From contig JAFMSR010000002.1 in NCBI GenBank assembly GCA_022818135.1, positions 46,200,699-46,264,698 of the forward strand: a stretch of DNA of 64,000 nucleotides. Direction: 5' to 3'. The stretch is from Saxidomus purpurata (Eukaryota; Mollusca; Bivalvia; Venerida; Veneridae). A program made the position numbers and the translations under genes. Within the stretch, counting starts at the first letter, position 1, and the number at the start of each line of letters is the position of its first letter. This document shows positions 36,431 through 46,204 of the stretch, one piece after another. The notes under the pieces are model-generated. The model did not search any database. It was given only the letters and a program-made list of their open reading frames with translations, and was not told the DNA's origin.

Positions 36431-37479
36431 AATTTAAACTGCATAACCTACAACCTGCTGAGTAAGCGACCTTGATACATCCTACGAAAGTGTATTTATA
36501 TGCTATGTAAATCAAAGAATAGCGACTTATATGGAAGAAACAGGAAAAACGGTCAAAGACTTTGCCATATACTCAAAACTGCATACACCATTTCGATCTA
36601 ATAAATGAAACTTTATCATGTAAAAACAAACATTTAACAAGTTAACAAATGAGTTTGAAATGAAATTATGATAGTAAAGTTGACATCCGATATTATAGAT
36701 AATGGTAAATAAGACTGTAATAGTGTATCCTGACCTTATTTTTTTCACAATGCACAAACGGTTATTTGTATTTGGATATTTTGTTAATACTTAAATGTAC
36801 CATTGCTATATATGTATGTATTACATATATTTCTCGAGGAGTATTTGGTATAGCATTTGTTACTTTTCTGAGAATAAAGCTTGACTTGAAAAAGGGCTGT
36901 CTTGATTGTTCAAAGATACATCTTACCAGTGTCTAATGGTGGGATTATTGCTATGGGTTACATGTTTAAATGATTTTTGTTAAATGATTGAAACTGAAAG
37001 CTCTTACAAGGGTTTAACATTTAGTTTTTTCATATGAAATTTATTGAAAGTTCTTAAGTCTGATGATACGACACCAAAGATAAAATAAACATCTGAGAGT
37101 TTACAACTGCTTAAAAAGAAAGCATTATATTTAAACAACATTCCATTAATGCAACCAAATATGAAGTTCCTTAACCACACTTCCATAACATCCGGGTCTT
37201 ATAAGTCACATCCAAATCTTAAACATAAAGACACATTGTATGAAAAAAGTTGTTATCCAAGTATTGATTATTACCAATATCTGGAACATGAATCACGTGT
37301 TTTAACGTATCTCACACATTGCATAAATCTAAAGCCCCATGATCACATATGATTTGTTAGTAACTATAGAAAATTTAATTTACTGATGGAAAATATGAAA
37401 TATTTTCAGAAAGATTTTTACCAATACTGTTTCGTATAACATGTACTTTAGAGATGTGTTTAACTTACAATTTAACGTT

Positions 37480-37760
37480 CAATTTTGCCCACATTTTTCT
37501 TGGTAATTGTGCATGTAATACATGTATCCAAAGTGGTCATTCGCTTTAAAATAGGACACGGAACATAAAAATAGTACGATATTCAAAATTGTAACAGTAA
37601 GCTCTAAAACAGTTAATTTCGCCCACATCTTTCTTGGTAATATAATGTAAAGAGTGAATGTAACAACCAAAGTGACTGTTGGCCTTTAAAATCAAGATCA
37701 TATACGACATTCATAAATCTAACATTTAGCTCTAAAACATGAAACTCTTTCTGTCCAGTA
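37480..37760 (-). repeat. Doubled ~140-bp block in right arm
   Basis: Two copies of a segment with TATTACCAAGAAAGATGTGG (minus strand) and CACTTTGG; the left arm has one copy (4720-4850). Short minus-strand frames ending YYQERCGRN and NYQEKCGQN reflect this doubling. Confidence 0.7.
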
Positions 37761-37992
37761 TTAGTACAAGCTGCAGTTCCTCTATTACGAGTTTTTATTT
37801 TCATTCACGTCCCTCCGCACACACAGTAAACTACAGTAATCAAAACTGTTTATAGTCAATCAAGCACTTTTGTACATTTGTGGAGACTTCAAGCAGTTCT
37901 CAGCTTTAACACTATTTCAGTTAATCAGCACCAGAAAAAACAGATGATCATTATCACTCAAGGTCTAGCGTATTCTGTCAGTTACTACATAT

Positions 37993-38111
37993 TTAAACAT
38001 GTCGACGTCGTAATTTCACGTGTTGGAATCCAAAACTATGTCTATAGTTGCTGTACATTTTAACTGCAATGCTAACTGAGTGGATACGGTTTCTCCTTCC
38101 ATCCATAAATT
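37993..38111 (-). CDS. Candidate exon, right-arm homologue of 4326-4459
   Basis: The minus-strand acceptor TTGTTATTTCAG precedes AATTTATGG. After two leading bases it encodes 38 codons, including AVKMYSNYRHSFGFQHVKLR, then TAA. The core YSNYRH.FGFQ.VKLR is the same as in the left copy, and the acceptor and phase are conserved. The left copy continues to a GTACGC donor instead of a stop. This is either a terminal exon or a decayed internal one. Confidence 0.35.
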
Positions 38112-38829
38112 CTGAAATAACAACAAACAAATCGGCTACTAGTAATCAGCAATAATGAAAAATACATATACATTTGCTTGTTTCCAGTCCAAATAGGGAT
38201 AGCTTTTTAATACTAAATTTGAACTTTCAAGGAAAAACTTGTAGCATATAAACACCCGACAGTATTAGTCGAACACTTAAGAAAATATTTCCGAATGGCA
38301 TACATTTGTTTACTCTGTTGGTGAAACAATTCTCCAGTGTAGATCAGGATCAAACGTGCAGTCATGATCTCGGTGACGCGGGACTTTTTGTTCATTGTGA
38401 GCAAAACCTATAAACTAGTAATGTACTTCGCAAATTGAATGATGTTTTTCTTTCTTAAGTCCGTTTTGAAAACTTAGCTAGGTTAGGCTTAAAAGAGCAT
38501 ATTTTATGAGTATGTATAGCCTTCCTTGTTCTACTTGTCCAGACATCCACCTTCGGAGTGGCAGGGTATGGGTTGATTGTTTGAGGGATACTAGTGTTTA
38601 TAAACAAGAAATAGAGTATATTAACCTGATTCATTATTTTACATCAACCATTCTGCTAGTTTCCCGTTCTGTATTCGTAATATGCCCGAGTACCTGAAAC
38701 GTATATTATAATGTTATTTTAATAGAATTTACGTCCATGTGTTAAGAAGTCAACTTTGTTTATAGGCTGTTACTTGTATCTTTCCAAGTTTAAACACTAT
38801 TTATTACCATAATCAATTATCTCAATTAT

Positions 38830-38945
38830 TGTTGCTCTTATTATTATCATTATTATCATTATTATCATTATTATTATCATCAGTATTATAATGGTGATAA
38901 TTATTATAATACCCCTGCAACAACAAAGTTGTAAGGGGCGATTGG
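38830..38945 (-). repeat. TTA/TCA microsatellite plus CCCCGCAACAACAAAGTTGT box
   Basis: Inverted copy of the box-plus-microsatellite end seen in the 540-bp units (633-3560). The same junction also appears at 40060-40115, so this terminus occurs in at least three contexts. Confidence 0.75.
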
Positions 38946-39155
38946 TTCCAAGCCTTGTTGTACATGCTCTCAGCTGGTTTCATTCGGATTCATATTAGTA
39001 ATAAAACTATGATTTTGTCCATTGATTATATTTACCTAAGCAGCACGATCAGATTCGGACATGAGCATACACCTGACCTCGGGAAATATGTATTTACCTA
39101 CAAAGGTATCAATTTATTACAATGCAGAAACCATTCCAACGGTCAGAATACATAC

Positions 39156-39268
39156 TTGAATCGAATGGTGTCTTCTAAATCCTTTGTCCTAGAAAACGGC
39201 ATCTGCTAGACGCGAATACGGAGGTCTTCATCACTGACGTCCTCATCTGTAGTCTTTGACCGAGCCAT
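39156..39268 (-). pseudogene. Decayed right-arm copy of the 518-632 exon
   Basis: The acceptor (TTTTCCCTGCAG) and GTATGT donor are conserved. The segment starts MARSKTTDEDVSDEDLRIRV and then hits TAG, because one base is missing relative to 518-632. A second one-base deletion lies further on (113 versus 115 bp). The upstream intron end GTAGTATAACTA...TTTTCTTTTC is also shared. Confidence 0.5.
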
Positions 39269-39279
39269 CTGCAGGGAAA

Positions 39280-39510
39280 AGAAAACCTAGTTATACTACC
39301 TTTCCGATGACTTGATTTTAGGCATTTTCGGCTAGTATGAATCATAATCGGTATATACAATGTATGTTTAGTATAAAAGTATTAATCAACTATTAAATCT
39401 GCGTGAGGGGGACTAGTAAAATTAGGTATCAAATCGGTATGTTCAATAAACATAATAATAAAATAAGTAAACTACACCGTATTTATCAGCATGTTTAATA
39501 AAGTATACCT
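39280..39510 (-). repeat. Direct duplicate of 45985-46205
   Basis: The sequences from ACTACCTTTCCGA.GACTTG through GGCTAGTATGAATCATAATC to AAATAAGTAAACTACA match at both places in the same orientation. The second copy flows directly into the 62-bp satellite. Confidence 0.85.
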
Positions 39511-39599
39511 ATCACTAAATGTGATTAATACCCCTGAAAGACTGCTTTATCAACTGAAGAAGTTAGTAGTAACAAAATACCTTGCAAAAAGAACTAAAA

Positions 39600-40045
39600 T
39601 ATAGTTATCGTTTTTGTCGATAACTCTGTAATTTGTCAAGACATAGTTATGGTCCTTGTACACCCCTTCCTCTCATTGTGCTTGACGACTGTATGCAGTT
39701 GTATTTAATTCCAACCAGTCTTTTTCGAGTTATTCTCAAACAAAGGGCAATAACTCAAGATATAGTTATGGTTTTTGTACAGTGCACTTCATTTTCTTGT
39801 GCTTGACCATTTTATGAAGTTGTATTACATTCCAACCAGAAGTAGATTCAAGTTATGCTCTGGACACGGAAAAGTAACAAAAGGCAATTACTCTGTAATT
39901 ACTCAAGATAGATTTATGGTTCTTGTACGCTGCACTTCCTGTCATTGTGCTTGATCATTGTATGAAGTTGTATTGAATTCCAACCAGTAGTTTTCAATAA
40001 ATGCTCCGGACAAAGAAAAGTAACAAAGGGTAATAACTCTGTAAT
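39600..40045 (+). repeat. ~150-bp mollusc-type tandem repeat, three units
   Basis: Units share CATTGTGCTTGA.CATTGTATG, GAATTCCAACCAGTAG, GCTCCGGACAA.GAAAAGTAAC and GCAATAACTCTGTAATTACT. A further 1.5 units lie at 43880-44095. I recognise this as a common dispersed repeat in bivalve genomes. Confidence 0.75.
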
Positions 40046-40059
40046 TACTCAAAATTATT

Positions 40060-41210
40060 ATTATTATTATTATAATTATTATTATTATTGTTATATTACC
40101 GCAACAACAAAGTTGTATACTGGATTTTCCGCCCGTCTGTCTGTAGACACAATCTTGAACACGCTTGTATACTGTCTGCTTCTGTACTCTTTGGCCAAGT
40201 CATCTATAAGGACAAATTAACATACATTAGGAAAACGGCGCGACAAGACGCGAATACCGATGTATTCTTCTGTATTATTCGGCTAAGTCATCTATAAGAA
40301 AAACAAATAGCATGTATTAGGGATAAAAGAAAACCATATACAATACATTAGGAAAACGGTGGTGCAATGTCTGCTTCTGTTCTCTTCGACCTAGTCATCT
40401 ATAAGGAAAAACATAATATATATTAGGGATAAAAGAAAAACATATACAATATAAAAGAAAAACGGCGCTGCACTGTCTGTTTCTGTTCTCTTCGGTCAAG
40501 TAATCTATAAGAAAAAAGTAACATACATTAGAAAAACGGCGCGACACGATGCCGATGTCTTCTTCTGTATTCTTCGGCTAGGCAATCTTCAAGGAAAATG
40601 ATAATTATTATATAGGGATAAAAGAAAAAAAAATGACACTGTCTGCTTCTTTACTCTTCAGTCAAGTCATCTATAAGGAAAATGATAATTATTAGGGATA
40701 AAATAAAAAACACATGGTACTGTCTTCTTCTGTACTCTTCGGCCAGGCAATCTTCACATAAAAAATCACATATATTAGAAATGAAAGAAAAACATATACA
40801 ATGTATCAAGAAAACGGCGCGACACGACGCGAATACTCATGTCTTCTCCTGTAGTACTCAACCTAGTCATCTGAAAAGAAAAGAAATCGTATTACACAAA
40901 TGGCGTGACACGAAGCAAATACAAATGTATTCAGCATGAGGAAATTATGCAAAGAAAAGTAAACAAATTTTAAGAAACGTAGTATTTTTTAAGAAGTAAC
41001 CAAGGTAGAATAAGAATACAAGAAAATTGGGCAATCTGACATTAGGTAATACGTTACAGCATATTATACTTTTCTCGAAGAAGAGGTAGAAAATCTCAGA
41101 AATATACATACCAGAAACGGCAAATACTTTCCTTTATAAACTCCTTGCATGGAAAGGTGTAGTATGGCGCGAATAATCATGTAGCCTCCGGCATAGCCAT
41201 CTGTGGGGAC
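40060..41210 (-). repeat. Tandem cluster of MTRSKSTEED-type micro-exon modules
   Basis: On the minus strand a short module begins after TATAG or TTCAG with ATGACTTGGCCGAAGAGTAC and goes on with AGAAGAAGACATCGGTATTC. Copies are near 40205, 40290, 40400, 40505, 40585, 40675, 40755, 40872 and 41203. The best copies read MTWPKSTEAD, MTRSKRTEADIAPPFS, IAWPKSTEEDSTMC and MTRLSTTGEDMSIRVV. At least four copies have an in-frame stop in codon 3. They relate to the first 15 codons of 518-632 and 39156-39268. An ATT microsatellite (40060-40098) precedes the cluster. Confidence 0.65.
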
Positions 41211-41324
41211 AAAATAATTCTGTATAGATGTTTTTACGGATTTCCAACATTTATAGAAAGTCAAAAGCGGGCAGATCATAAACTTTCTAAAAAAATAACG
41301 AAAATGCTCTTATCGTCTATTTAG

Positions 41325-41700
41325 GTTAGGCTGTCCCTCATAAGTGACGCATGCCACCAAAAGAGGTGTCCCACAGTCTGTGTCCTTTACCTTCAAGGTG
41401 TGGAACCGGTATTTCCGCATGAAACTTTTACTCCATGTACTGAACATTTGTTCCAGTTCGTTTTAAAACATTTCAATGTATAACAGAGTTACAATCCGGA
41501 CATAAACATATGTATATATACAGGACTTGAAAACAAAATTCTAAAAAAAAAACAAAGTTGCCCTGTATACAGGATTCCATTACCTTTAAACTCTAAGTGT
41601 GACCTTGACCTTTGAGGTAGGGTCGTAGGTGTTGTACGTGACACGTCGCCTTGATGTGCTGAACATGTGTGTCAAGCTATTTTAAAGGTATTGGGAGTCC
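41325..41700 (+). repeat. Dispersed mollusc repeat (GTGTGACCTTGACCTTTGAGG)
   Basis: GTGACCTTGACCTTTGAGGT, GTGACACGTCG.CTTGAT and GCTGAACAT blocks recur at 43225-43440, where the copy continues into an ACGGACGGACAGACAGACGG tract. Between the two copies lies repeat R1 (41700-43210). Confidence 0.75.
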
Positions 41701-43210
41701 GTTCTAAACATATTAACCTTTTTTATAATCTACATATGTTAACTGACTAGTGTGAAAAATGTGAAGACATGTTACCGTTTACTGAATTAAAAAAGTATTT
41801 TTTCGCTTGTTTTTTGTTATCCTACCCGCACTGAAGTAATACTTGCCGTATTCAAAAGTACACTAAAAGTTGATATTTGTTTTTGTTCTAGGGTTCAAAT
41901 AGTATCAGAAGTAATGTAGAATTTCAAAAAATGTATAAACATTCTACAAGTTTTAACATATGTAACAAAAATATGCAATAATGCCAAGAAATAGGAGATA
42001 CAATTAACTGAATTTTGTCCCGAGACATATCACACATGTGAAAACAAAAGAGTGTAGCAAACGATTCAGAGCTACTTTATAGGTAGTATATGAACTGCAA
42101 TATAAGAAACAAGAGCTGTCAGTAGGACAGCGCGCTCGACTTTTTTAGTGCTTGCCAATAAAGCAAAACTTGACAGTTAAGGGCACACAAGATTTTAACT
42201 AGGAATTTCTACAAATCAAGAAATTTTTTCACAGAGTTATCTTCTTTTGCTTACAGATAGGTCTTACGATGGTTCATAAGTACTCCAACTTTCAAAGTAA
42301 TATCTCAAATGGTTAAGTTAACAAGTGGACAAGAATGAAAATTTTAACTGAGTTTCTAAGTCAAAAAGGGCCATAATTCAAATAAAATCCTTGACAGAAT
42401 TACCTTCTCCTGCCCATGTTTGGGAATCATGATGGTAAACAAGTATTCCAACTTTAAAATTCATATCTTAAACAGTTCAGTCAGAAAGTGGACTGGTACG
42501 AAAAACTTAACCAAGATTCTAAGTCGATAAAAGGCCTTAATTTTTAAAACAAATCCCTGACAGAGTTACCTTCTCTTGCGTACAAATGGGGGTAATGATG
42601 TAAACAAGCATTCAAAGTTTCAAAGCAATATCTCAAAGGGTTAAGGCAATAAGTGGATTTTACCCATATTCAATGTATTTTCTAAGTCAAAAAGGGGCAT
42701 TATTCTGTCAAAATTCTTGACAGAGTTATGTACTCTTGTCTTGTGATGTAGGTCATGATGGTAAACAAGTATGGTTAGTTTCAAAGCAATACCTCTAATG
42801 GTTTTGAAATAAAGTGAGGTGGTACGAAAAACTTAACCAAGCTCAATACACTTTATAAGTCCAAAAAGGGCCATAATACTGTCATTAACCTTGACAGAGT
42901 TATGTACTCTTGTCTGTACATGGAGGTTATGATGGTAAACAAGTATGGTAAGTTTCAAAGCCATACCTCTAATACTTTTGAAATAAAGTGGGGTGGTACG
43001 AAAAACTTAACGAAGGTGTGACACCAACGCCGACGCCGACACCGACGCCGGGGCGAGTAGGATAGCTCCCCTTTTCTTCGAAAAGTCGAGCTAAAAATGA
43101 AAATGATTTACGGTCAACTTTTTGAGATATTGAACTTTTAAAAATGATCAAGGCAGCTTTTATTTTTTTCAAATAGTTGTACAGCTTGATGAAATGACGG
43201 TATACAAATA
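41700..43210 (+). repeat. Dispersed repeat R1, copy 3, split by a nested element
   Basis: R1 blocks run from 41700 to about 42109 and resume at about 43098-43210 (TTTTTGAGATATTGAACTTT). The interruption is the Helitron-like element 42110-43098. Copy 2 at 28440-28500 supplies the uninterrupted site. Confidence 0.8.
42110..43098 (+). mobile_element. Helitron-like non-autonomous element
   Basis: Starts at CAAGAGCTGTCAGTAGGACA and ends at AAAAGTCGAGCTAA. The last ~25 bp contain a hairpin (CTTTTC TTC GAAAAG) a few bases before CTAA, matching the hairpin plus CTRR 3' end of Helitrons. A sub-terminal inverted pair CTCGACTTTT / AAAAGTCGAG is also present. Internally, ~160-bp degenerate units recur (AAAAAGGGCCATAAT, TTGACAGAGTTAT, AAGTTTCAAAGCAATA), ending in a GCCGACGCCGAC tract. 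No Rep/helicase is encoded. Family assignment is by terminal structure only. Confidence 0.55.
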
Positions 43211-43224
43211 CCTTAACAAATGTG

Positions 43225-43440
43225 TGCATATATACAGGATTCCATTACCTTTAAACACAGTGTGACCTTGACATTTGAGGTAGGGATGTGGGTTTTACAC
43301 GTGACACGTCGTCTTGATTTGCTCAAGCATTTGTGCCAAGTTATTTTTAAAATCCTTCAATGCATGACAAAGTTAAGGAAAAACACACGGACGGACAGAC
43401 AGACGGACGGTGTGATTTTAATATGCCAAACTTTGAGGCA
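43225..43440 (+). repeat. Second copy of the GTGTGACCTTGAC repeat
   Basis: See 41325-41700. This copy reaches the 3' ACGGACGG tract. Confidence 0.75.
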
Positions 43441-43459
43441 TAAAAAAGTGGTTACTTAC

Positions 43460-43550
43460 CCTGAAACTGCTTGCAACAAAATGAGTCGTTTTTCAAAACA
43501 AGTGTCGACCATGATCATCTTGCACATCGATGTCGTCAGGCAACACTCTC
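43460..43550 (-). CDS. Candidate exon of the module cluster (ECCLTTSMCKMIM)
   Basis: The minus-strand acceptor TGACGCAG starts a 91-bp segment ending at a perfect donor (CAGG|GTAAGT). One frame is open throughout, with ECCLTTSMCKMIMVDTCFEK, which is Cys-rich. Another frame gives LPDDIDVQDDHGRHLF then a stop, and that frame is the one homologous to LPDHTEVYADHDLHW modules. The tandem paralogue 44347-44420 also keeps a GTAAG donor and the Cys-rich frame. Which frame, if any, is translated cannot be decided here. Confidence 0.3.
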
Positions 43551-44097
43551 CTGCGTCAGTACCAGTGTCCTGTTGTTAGATAAACAAACGAATATTCTGT
43601 ATTAACTTGTAAGCACATCTTATTTTAATAACAATTTACTTTTTTCATCTGTTGCCAAATAAAAAACTTAAATTAGCCCGCTTGCGACAAATCAGTCTAT
43701 TCGCGACAAGAGCAGACTATGATCATCTTGTACATGCCGGGCGGAATTCGGTTAAATCACCATCATATTTCTGAAGTGATATAAAATACATCCTTTTGAT
43801 TTGATTAAAAATGAATTAATAAAATTTCCAACTTTTTTGCTGGCGTCAAGTGAGTCTGCTTTCCGAAACCAGTGTTATTGAATTCAACCAGCAGTTTTCA
43901 AGTAAGGCTCCAGACAAGGAAAAGTAACAAAGGGCAATAACTCAGTAATTAGTCAAGATGGAGATATGGTTCTTGTGCACTGCACTTCTTCTCATTGTGC
44001 TAGACCATTGTATGGGGTTGTATTGAATTCAAACAAGTAGTTTTCAAGTTATGCTCCGGACAAGGAAAAGTAACAAAGTGCATTAAGAAACATTTTA

Positions 44098-44333
44098 ATA
44101 ACCGTGCAAATTTTAAGTCAAAAAAGGGCCATAATTCTATCAAAAACCTTGGAAGAGTTATGTTATTTTGTCTGTTAATGAGGGTTGAGATGCTTAACAA
44201 AATGGCAAATTTCATAGCAATACCGGTAATGGTTTTGAAAGTGGGGAAATACGAAACACTTAACGAAGGTGTGACACCAACGCCGGCGCCGAGATAAGTA
44301 GGATAGCTCCCCGTTTCCGAAAAGTCGAGCTAA
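44098..44333 (+). mobile_element. 3' fragment of the Helitron-like family
   Basis: Contains AAAAAAGGGCCATAATTCT through GTGTGACACCAACGCCGGCG and ends GAAAAGTCGAGCTAA like 42110-43098. It lacks the 5' part. Confidence 0.7.
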
Positions 44334-44346
44334 AAAAGTGTCTTAC

Positions 44347-44420
44347 CCTTAAGCTGCTAGCAACAAAACACTTGTAAACCAAGATCATCTTGCACATCGA
44401 TGTCGACAGGCAACATTCTC
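44347..44420 (-). CDS. Candidate exon, paralogue of 43460-43550
   Basis: The minus-strand acceptor CTGATGCAG and donor GTAAGA bracket 74 bp. The open frame is ECCLSTSMCKMILVYKCFVA and on to the donor. The alternative DHDLHW-homologous frame (LPVDIDVQDDLG) has a TAG before the donor. No function is recognised. Confidence 0.3.
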
Positions 44421-44836
44421 CTGCATCAGTACCATTATTCTGTTAGATAAACAAGCGGAATATTGTGTACTTACTTAAAAGCACATCTTATTTTAATAAC
44501 ACTATTCTTTTCATCTGGTGCAAAATAAGTTACTTTTAAACTAGCCCGCATGCGACAAATCAGTCTGTCCTCGCAAAAAGTGCAGACTTTAATCATCTTG
44601 CACATGTCAGACGGATTTCGGTTGAATCATTATCAAAATTCTAAAGTGATATGAATTACATGCTTTTGATTTGGTTAAAAAAATCAAACATTTTTGCTTG
44701 CGTCGACTTAGTCTGCCTTTGAAACAAGTGTAGAACCATGATCATCTTGCACATGTTGATAGACGAATCATTACCAAAATTTTGAAGTAATACGTATAAC
44801 ATCCTTAAATAAAAATGATGAAACTTCAAAATATAC

Positions 44837-44922
44837 CAACGCAAGTGAGTCTGTCCTGGCGACCAGTGTAGATCATGATCAGAGTACACATCGTTGTCGT
44901 AAGTTTGATTCTCTACCAAATT
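44837..44922 (-). CDS. Candidate exon with VYSDHDLHWS module
   Basis: The minus-strand acceptor GTACAACAG precedes 86 bp and a GTATAT donor follows. The frame is open and includes TYDNDVYSDHDLHWSPGQTH. It matches the module consensus well, and the exon ends with two leftover bases, as in the three 69-78-bp modules further up. Its 5' phase differs from those, so the acceptor chosen may be wrong. Confidence 0.4.
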
Positions 44923-46204
44923 CTGTTGTACGTCTCACAAGCGAATATTCTGTATCTGTAAGCTAGCTTGGATTATATCATAACAGTACGACCTTATGAT
45001 TTAGAAAAAAACATTTATTTAATTCTTTTTTCTTGATATAAGTATTAAAATATCTTTGAAAAGTAAATATTAACAGAACAGTCGGCACTGCAACTAGTCA
45101 AATATATTACAATAGTATTACAGTTACTCTGCTGACGAAAAGTGACCCCCACTTTGCGACCAGTGCGACTATTATCTTCCTATAAAGTGTAAATAAATAA
45201 CAAACAAACTTAATTCTGGTGAAACAGCCATCCTTCGATTCTAGTGCAGATCATGCATACCCGTGTCAACTGGTTGATTCGATTTATTCGCCACCACTAT
45301 TCTGTTGTATCATAAACGAATGCATTACTTTTTAACAATAAGTCTTACCTACATTTGAAAATTGTTTACTTTATTTTTCTTGATATAAATATAGCAGATT
45401 CAATTAATTACATGTACAATGTGAACTGTAACTACTCAAAAGTTGATATGTATTTGAACGATAAATATTTATAGTTATGTGTGTTTTTCAAACGACTTTT
45501 CTCTTTATCTGTAAACTTGAATCATGTAACAATACATCAATTGCATTCTAAAACATCTTTTAAACATACATGTACATACTTTATTTAAAAAACTGTGCAA
45601 ATTTTTGAATATCACAATTAAGGTTATTTAACACTTACTTTGCAGGCGACTAGTGTTAATACCTTTATGACCAGTATGGATATGATCCGTGTAAAATACG
45701 TAAATTATAACGAACCTGGTGGCGGTGACCAAGCCATTCTTGGCGACCAGTGTAGATCATGATTCAAGTGCTAATCATTGTCGTCAAGTGGAAGTCGGTT
45801 GATTGGGTACCAAACTGCTGTTGTACGTTCGACAAACGAATATTCAGCACATTCTGAAGCATTTTTTATTAATATAAAGTAAAATAAAACGTATATTGAA
45901 CTACATTACAAAGACATGTAGTTTTAGTTTGTGACCATAATAGCATGTTCAATGAATGTAATTTAGTAAACGAGTCTATATACTACCTTTCCGACGACTT
46001 GTCTTTTGGCATTGTCGGCTAGTATGAATCATAATCAGTATATACAATATATGTTTAGTATAATGTCTTAACCTGCCTACCAACAGTAAATCTGCATGAG
46101 GGGAACTAGTAAAATTATGTATCATAATCGGCGTGGTCAATATACATGTATACATTATGATGGAATAAGTAAACTACATCGTTGTATCATCATGCTCAAT
46201 AAAT
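44923..46204 (-). repeat. Decayed module copies
   Basis: Further minus-strand relatives of the module are near 45160 (donor-like CAGA|GTAACT), 45240-45275, 45655-45700 (TDHIHTGHKG, donor GTAAGT) and 45735-45810 (HDLHWSPRMAW, preceded in frame by TAG). The last 220 bp repeat 39280-39510. No intact exon stands out. Confidence 0.5.

Larger units (their letters stand above)
32630..39345 (-). repeat. Right arm of the large inverted segmental duplication
   Basis: Reverse-complement counterpart of 440-8960 (matching blocks are listed there). Arm-specific changes are a ~200-bp tandem duplication (34065-34275 and 35000-35215), a LINE fragment between and after these (35271-35760), and a doubled ~140-bp block (37480-37760). 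Only one copy of the 540-bp unit is present. Its exon-like segments have more frame damage than the left copies. Confidence 0.85.
43551..44700 (-). repeat. ~880-bp tandem duplication of the module region
   Basis: 43450-43850 and 44335-44690 align collinearly (module, TAACAGAA, AGCACATCTTATTTTAATAA, TAGCCCGC.TGCGACAAATC, second module). Between them lie a mollusc repeat (43880-44095) and a Helitron-like 3' fragment. Confidence 0.75.

Noticed and set aside
36189..36437. 82-codon poly-Leu frame resembling a membrane protein
   Set aside because: Encoded by a TTG/TTA microsatellite shared with the other duplication arm.
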